Assembly (NCBI GenBank): GCA_029207755.1 | Contig: JARCOQ010000012.1 | Location: 18,835,740 to 18,899,739, forward strand | From: Chamaea fasciata | Lineage: Eukaryota > Chordata > Aves > Passeriformes > Sylviidae | DNA length: 64,000 nt | Reading direction: 5' to 3' | Part shown: in pieces, positions 57,527 through 64,000 of the stretch | Layout: every line of letters starts with the position of its first letter | Position numbering within the stretch: position 1 is the stretch's first letter | Made by a program: the position numbers and the translations under genes | Notes under the pieces: generated by a model | What the model was told of the DNA's origin: nothing | Seen by the model: the letters and a program-made list of their open reading frames with translations, nothing else | Databases searched by the model: none

Positions 57527-60500
57527 AGCCTCACTGGAGTTATCAATAAATAATTATCAGTGTTGATCTTCAATGGACTTTTAAACATGAATTACGTAAT
57601 TTTGAGCTGGGTGAGTGTGCCGGTTTTGCAATATTTGACTTTTGATGAAGAGGGAAAAAATCAGGCAGGGAAGCGATAATATTCTACTCACAGTGAATGA
57701 TAATGGTCTATTGCCTAAGTTGTTAAATTCTCAGCTCATACATCTGCCACGTGTAATCACAGTGGATTTTAGGATGACAAAGAAGTGAAATTAAAATGAG
57801 TGCGTGGACTTCACCCACTCTAATCTTAGGGCTATGAGCATGGTATAAGGACTACTGTCCATATGTACAGCTTGGGCCAGATCCTGCTTAGTTATATTTC
57901 CATTGGATGGAAACTTTACTGGGGAGACTTACTGTCTTAGAATTCATACCTAGGATTTCATGGACCTGTGAAAATGTCTCATTGACTTCAGTAGCCAGTG
58001 GTGTGTGCCTTAGATTATTAACTACAGTCATGAGGAGTTTGGGGTGACATGGATTATGTGGCAAAGATATTTTGGGCTATTTCAACCTGGTTACAGATCT
58101 ACCTCCCCACAGAGTAAGAGTTAAAAACAGCAGTTTGCAGTAAGAGGCAGCTGCCCATGCAAGGAACTTACAGTGTAGCTTATAGGGTCTTTCTAATCTG
58201 GCCTCATACCTCTTTTCAGAGGTGAGCAGTATTCGAGAATGAATAGCACCAATTTTGTTTGAAACGTGTACCTTTGGAGCTAAATTAAAGGTTTAGAAGA
58301 TGAATGATGCTATAACTGTTTGATGTAAAAAGATCCTGAAGTAGTGCTCTTCCTTGCTGAAAACATTTTGCTGTTAAATAAGTTTAAGATGAAACAAAAA
58401 TAATATGGTGGTGGTGTCATTAATTCTTTTCATGAGGAAAAAGCATACATAGATATTTAAAGTAGACATACGGGTTTTACATATATAAAAATACATTAAA
58501 CTTCTTTTCCCTTTTAAAGCCTCGGAGATCTTCCTTGTGGGAGATACTGACATTGCCTTCATTTTGGGTGGATTTACCGCAAGGAAAGCTGGAGAAAACT
58601 TAAAAGTGTCCGGTTTTATTTAAAACCTTGGTGGTCTTTAACGGCTGCCCCACAGTTCCAGCCTGGTACAAACTTAAACAGAGCTCTTTGTTGCTCTTGA
58701 ATGTGACATAATCCTTTCATCTGGCATGCTGAATGAAGTATGCACATGGCTTTTTTGCTACCCCTGCTGGGCTGCCTTGTTACACCTTCAGAGCAAACCA
58801 CCCCCAGTAAAAAAGCTTGGGCTCTGTCATCCACCCTAATGCCAATAAACAACAGATAACTATGGCATCTTTGGGCTTTAAAATGCTGCCCCTCGCTAAA
58901 CTTGTGTGTTGAGGAAGGAAACGGCTCCCCACATCATTGTTTCTTGCAGATACAGAGTACATTTTTTTGTTGTTTGCGTGTTTGCTAATTTGAAGCTCTT
59001 TGAAGAATCCTACAGGGAGATCAAAGACAAAAGATTAGAACGTTTTTAATAAAGTGAAGAAGGATCAGGTTAGATCAAAGGGACAAGCTGACAGGAAATA
59101 AGTAGGTGCCGTTGTTGGCTGACACTTGCATGCTGTAGGGTGATTTCTGTGTTAATGTGAGGTCAGAAGGAGGATTGCTTTACATCTTATTGTCTCCAGA
59201 CTTTGCTGACTGGGTGTGTCTTTGTACTTCACTTTAATCTCAAAAATTAAAACCCATAAAGTCACAGTTTGGCTCAGCCACATGATTTTTCTAGTTATTT
59301 AACTTTGATTTTGAAATAAAAATAAAATTTGGAATGCAGCAGCAGGGTATGGAGGTAATTAATTGGCCTGCAAGGGGATTCAGCTACAGGAATATTCATT
59401 ATCAGAGGCACTGGGCCTCAATCACCCCCACTGTCATTCTGCTGACTTTAAGGGAATTAAGTCTTTCTTCACTGTCGCGAGAGGAAATGTATTTTCTTTA
59501 TATACACACCAAAGGCTTGCATGCTCACAGGTTGTACTGCTGTAGATAAACCAGTACAATAAATTAATATAGCCCCTTCAGTTTATGATGCAGTTTTATT
59601 AGTATAGAGCTGTTAATTGGCTAGAGTTTATTTCTCTGAGAGGTTGAAGTTACAGCACTAATTGGAATAGGCCCACTGGCCTCCTTGTGAACTTCTAGGT
59701 TGTGGTGGATGCAGGGTTGGCTTTGGCAGCCTGGTATCTGTACATCAAGATGTAAGGTGCCTCACAAAATACCTTTTTCCTCTAACAGTAAATCACCTTT
59801 CTGCCTGATATAGTAGGAGCTAATCTGAGGACAGTCACAGGAAACCAAGCAGATTTCTTTACTACATGATGCTATATGGGTGATTTTGTAGTTCCACATA
59901 GGTTGATCTCCCCATGTGTCTTCACAGGTGAAGAAAACAAGTGCTCAGGAGGTTTCCGTGTCTTTGTGATCGTGAAACCTCCTCTGAAAGGATGTTTCCA
60001 GGCAAAGCTGCAGCACTCGGGCCACAGAAACAATCTTGTTCCACAAAGGCTGGTAGCACTTTCTGCTCCACTCAACTACAGGTGCAGTTTCTCCTCCAGC
60101 ACTGAAGGTTCTGCTGCTGCAGTGCAGAAGGGCACACCAGTGGCTGGGTACCTCACTGGCCATGGTGCAAGCAGCAACTGGCTGTTTGCAATCCAGTCAC
60201 GTTAAATCAGATTAGCAGGGTTTGGTATGGCCTTAGCAGAAAGAGCTGTGCTCAGCCCCTTAGTACTGTGACAGGTAATAATCATCCTTGATTAGAGAAG
60301 TGTATTTTCATTGTATTTTGTGATTTTTGTCTTGCAGTTGGTTATGTAAATGAGTGATCATTCTACTAAAACAAAGGAAAGTATCCTGTAAAATAGTTAC
60401 CCAGATTTTTTGGGGCAAGGTAAAACCAATGGGAAGAGATATCTGTTTTCAAACTGAAGAAAGTTTGAGTCTCAAAGGGATGGAAGAAAGAGCCCTGGGT

Positions 60501-62030
60501 TTGACTAATGTGCACCAGCTGGAAAAAGGGTTCCTTTGCCCTGCCTGCGCTGTGGCTGAGCAGAGCTGTTCTCTCCTGGGGCACGTGGCTCAAAGCCGGA
60601 ACTTCACATGCTGCACCATTGTTTGCTGCCTTACACACTCCTCACTGAGGGATCCAGTGGGGAGCGATGGAAAGCCACAGGTGGGATTGTGGGAAGTGCT
60701 GCTGTTCTGGGTGCAGTCTGTGAAGGTTCAGTTTCAAGGACACACCATGACCCTGGTGCCATTAAGCCAACAGTAGAGAATGACATGGGAAGGAAATCAC
60801 ATGGTTTGCTTTTGAACAGTCTCATTTTTTTGTGTACCATGGAGCTTACTGGGTTGCCCAGCTCTTAGTTTTTGTGCTTGGTAGAATCTAATTAAAATTG
60901 CTTTTAAGTCAGAAACGTGCAGCATTCAGAGAGAAAAAAGACTGAAGGCTCCTCAAATAGCCCAAGTGCTTCTGTGTGCCCCTTGTAACAGACATGTCCA
61001 TCTACCTCTGCACCTAGACCTGACCTCTCACCTCAATCCCTGGTGAGTCCCTTGCTAGACTTGGCTTTGGTGGGAAACCTGCCCTGATGTGCTTCTTTAA
61101 GCTTTTGGATTTAGAAGTGGCAGGTCATTCTCTTTGAGATTTATCTGTCCAGTTAAAACACTGGAATTTTGCCTGATTTTAGGCACTGCACGAAGCTCTT
61201 CTTTTGCAATAAAATACAGTCATAGGAAAAAGACATTGCAAAAAGGAGTAGTGCTTGTGTAGCAGAAAGCTAGGGATCTTTGGGATCTCACTAGTGGACA
61301 GAAATGTTTAAATCCCACAGAAGTTGTAAGGGATTCTAATGAGTCCATCAGAGCATAGGCTTCTGGATTATAGAAGTGCAGGAAAAATAGGCCATCTCCA
61401 AATCAGAATAATCTGGATTTGTAAATTGCTTCAGTTAAATTTGTGCAATCTTTTAATATATACAACACCGTAAACCTACAGGCATTGCAGGAGACTGATA
61501 GGATTGGAATGTAGCAGAAATTCAAGGTATTCAAAGCAGTCTAACTGTATGCAAGGAAATGGAAGAAAAAGAGAGTCTCTTTTAATGGACTTTGCAGAAT
61601 GAAGATTAACAACTCAGGGAGAGGTGCAAAGCAGGGAATAAGGATGTTGACAAAGTGTTATGGTAACAGAAAATTCTGTGACAAAATGCAGAATTCCCCA
61701 GGGGAATCATAAATCAGCTTTAGTCTACAAGGTATGTTGGTTCCTAAATCAGCAGGAGTCTGGTACCTAAATAGCTCTGCAGTCCAATCCCAGATGCTTT
61801 ACTTTGGACTTTTCTCTTTGCTTTAGGTTTCATGTGGTTTTAAATTTAACAAGGCACTCGTTCCTTTTGAAGCAAAGCATTTTAATAGTGTCCTTAATAT
61901 ATTTATAAAGCAAAGAGTCTTGAAGGGTAGCTCGGTATTTTTCAGAGTTCAGAAATGCTAAATGTTCTAATAAAGTAGAAAGCATTAAGAAAAGGTTGAA
62001 AAATGACAGGGACTATCAAGCTGAGACTGA
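57527..62030. other. Non-coding AT-rich region
   Basis: No supported gene. The longest plus frame (60354-60776, 140 codons) has no family resemblance or splice context. Segments near 57.87 and 57.98 kb faintly resemble old sauropsid repeats. Confidence 0.45.
59340..59670. promoter_or_regulatory. Candidate enhancer with repeated homeodomain sites
   Basis: The heptamer TAATTGG occurs three times on the same strand: within TAATTAATTGG at 59356-59366, at 59614-59620 and at 59659-59665. No repeat or gene overlaps. Function is inferred from motif clustering alone. Confidence 0.2.
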
Positions 62031-62345
62031 ATACCTTTGGAAGATTTGGTTTATCCCACGCTTGAATTTTTAATGTGTCGTTTTGTGGTTCCTGGGAGGT
62101 GTGGCTGCAGCGGTAGGGCACTCAGAACATTAAGCGTGATGCAAACACAGACACGTTTACCCGACGGTGAACACATCAGCCGAGGGCCGTGTGCGGTTAT
62201 CCCGTGTGGATGCGGGCGGCGGGGCTGGAGCGGAGCCGCAGGAGACCAGCCCGTGTCCGCTAGGTGGTAATGCTGGGTGCGGGATGGGCTCCCTCCTGCC
62301 CCGGGGCCTGCCGCGCTCCCTGCCGCTGCACGGGAATTTCCAGCA
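62030..62345. promoter_or_regulatory. Small GC-rich patch with a CTCF-like motif
   Basis: The part from about 62.16 to 62.34 kb is CpG-rich in an AT-rich setting. CCGCTAGGTGGTA at 62257-62269 resembles the CTCF core (CCGCNAGGTGGCA). No gene start is convincing. Confidence 0.3.
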
Positions 62346-63480
62346 GTAATTTAATGCCTTCTCGGATGCCAGAATCCACTGCCTTTTCAAGGAAAGCGGC
62401 GCTTGGTAATCATGGAGCCGGTGGCAGTGCACCAACGCCTTGTATAGACGTGCCTTATGCAGTGTGGTACACATCTGTGATTTCTCTGTGCAAGTTTGGG
62501 GATGGTTTCTAAAGTTGTTGACTATTAACTCTCCAATAGCTGTGTTCAGCACCTGCTATATCTTTTTCAAAATCTTCCTCACAGTAAATTATAGTCTTTG
62601 GTCTAAATAATACACAGAACTGCAGGAATAGCTGGAGGACAAAGTGCTGTCGCTGGTGTCAGTGTGAAGGAAAATTTACTTGAAATGATTTGTGGGGGTG
62701 AAAAAACCACTGAGAGACGTTTGAAATTAACTCAGTACAGCAATCTGTACGCTGAAGCCTTTGTTTAGTAGTACATCCTGGTGTCCTGGACCTCCACAAT
62801 GTCAGGTTAGAAATTAACCCAAACTGAAAAGGGAATTTGGGGAAGGAAGAATGTGATTATTGGTCTAGAATTTGGAGAAAATTATTTAAGAAAAATTTCC
62901 TTTGATCTCCTGACTGTAGAAATCAGCTACATTTCTATTCTTTTTCTTGAAGACAGTTACCAGAAGCAAAATATTTTGTGGATCAAACACTGAGTCTTTC
63001 AAGATTAACTGCATAATTACTCCTTCTAGGGATGTCCCCTGGAAAACTCCTGCTTCAGCCTTGAAACAGCACAGAGCAGTTTCATCTTACTTTTCACTGG
63101 GGAGTCTGTGAAACAAGCCCGTGTGTAGTGGGACCACAGATAGAGATGGGCTCTGCCACAGTTCTACTGTGAAGGTCTGTCCCTGGAGGGGCTGCGAACT
63201 TACATTGGAGTAGAAAGTTAAAATCCTGGGACTTTTTAAACAGAATTTCAGAAAATTCTGGAAAATGTGTTTGAGAATATCATCCTGAAAACAAATTGTA
63301 ATTTTGAACTCTGTATAAATCTTTAAAAATGCAGAAGAAAACGCGGCTTTCAGCTGACAGGTGCTAAGGCTCGGTGTTGTATTCTGGGTCCTCTGTCCAG
63401 GCTTTGCTCCGGCAGTCCCGTGTTAGTGTGTGGCGTTGACTTGAGAGGGACAGAGGATGAGGGGGACATTGCCCACACGT
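62346..63480. other. Non-coding AT-rich region
   Basis: Nothing supportable was recognised between the two GC-rich patches. Confidence 0.5.
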
Positions 63481-63730
63481 ACTGGGGAAGCGGGGAGGCA
63501 GCTTCCCCGCCCGCTGCGGGGCAGCGCGGGGCAGCGCGGGGCAGCGCGGGGCAGCGCGGGGCAGCGCGGGGCAGCGCGGGGCAGCGCGGGTGGCGCTGGG
63601 CGGCCCGGCCCCGCGGCAAAGCCCCGGGGTTTGCGGTGCCCGGGCGGCGGGCGGGGCTGCGGGACAAGGGAGCGCGGCTGTGCCCGGGGACACCCAGCGC
63701 GGGGGACAGCCCCGTGGGCAGCCACGGCAT
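63480..63730. promoter_or_regulatory. Small GC-rich, CpG-containing island
   Basis: About 250 bp of GC-rich DNA surrounds a 10-bp tandem array. The frames on both strands (up to 184 codons) are repeat-driven. A promoter is possible, but no splice donor or start stands out. Confidence 0.4.
63521..63590. repeat. 10-bp tandem repeat, seven perfect copies
   Basis: GCAGCGCGGG is repeated seven times without a mismatch, preceded by one degenerate copy (CCGCTGCGGG). Confidence 0.98.
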
Positions 63731-64000
63731 CCTCCTGCCTGACAGCGCCGAGCAGCCTCTTGTCACACCCACACCGAGCTTATGGGAGCTCTGTAAGGCT
63801 GGCGCAGTTCCAGGTAATGAGCAAAATTGCGAGCCAGAGATGGGGAGAGCCGCTACGCCATTGCATTTTGGGAGAATTGGCTGTATTTTGTTTTTTCCCC
63901 CCACTGTCTGAGCTCAGTCTGGAGTCAAGCTGTGCGATTGCTGCTTTCATCATCTTGCCTTTTCTCTCTCAATCAGGTATTTATCTCCCTTCAAGTGTCG
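63731..64000. other. Window end, no gene seen
   Basis: Moderate-GC sequence becomes AT-rich toward the edge. Any gene belonging to the adjacent GC-rich patch would continue outside the window. Confidence 0.5.

Noticed and set aside
59876..60205. 109-codon plus frame
   Set aside because: No motif, no supported exon ends, and no matching neighbour exons.
63350..63911. Frames of 163-184 codons on both strands
   Set aside because: Periodic peptide produced by the 10-bp repeat and GC-rich flanks.

Overview
This is a vertebrate nuclear window, almost certainly from a bird and probably a neoavian. The evidence is a complete 18-exon gene for glucose-6-phosphate isomerase (GPI), two CR1-type LINE fragments, a solo LTR opening with the TGTCGTGGTTTAACC-type start that is widespread in birds, and AT-rich introns punctuated by very GC-rich CpG islands. 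It is not bacterial. Most long open frames in it are artefacts of GC-rich or tandem-repeat DNA.

Layout. From 1 to about 8.3 kb there is AT-rich sequence with no recognisable coding exon. A strong CpG island follows at about 8.33-9.33 kb. It holds a perfect minus-strand splice donor, so it may be the promoter and first exon of a leftward gene whose body lies to the left. From about 9.3 to 31.3 kb the DNA is mostly non-coding. It carries a 0.9 kb minisatellite of 14/15-bp units (about 20.0-20.9 kb), a decayed CR1 LINE (about 23.6-25.1 kb), a solo LTR directly after it (25.09-25.63 kb), and a GC-rich patch with a 14/42-bp minisatellite (about 25.9-26.7 kb). A 27/54-bp minisatellite (31.36-31.64 kb) abuts the GPI CpG island.

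GPI runs on the plus strand from a TATA-containing CpG-island promoter (TATA at 32073) through 18 coding exons (32150-53134) to two poly(A) signals (53429 and 54029). The exons join without a frameshift into a 553-residue protein with all expected catalytic residues: Lys210, Arg272, Glu357, His388, Gln511 and Lys518. Intron 14 starts with GC instead of GT.

Downstream, a small CpG island at about 54.1-54.5 kb carries a strong CTCF-like motif. It is followed by non-coding DNA with a CR1 3' end (about 57.2-57.5 kb), a cluster of homeodomain-type sites (about 59.35-59.67 kb), a GC patch with a second CTCF-like site (about 62.26 kb), and a GC-rich patch with a perfect 10-bp tandem array (63.52-63.59 kb).

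GPI is the only protein-coding gene that can be demonstrated. I saw no convincing previously undescribed system. The most unusual material is the set of unrelated minisatellites in or beside GC-rich islands, the two possible leftward first exons upstream of GPI, and the GC-AG intron.
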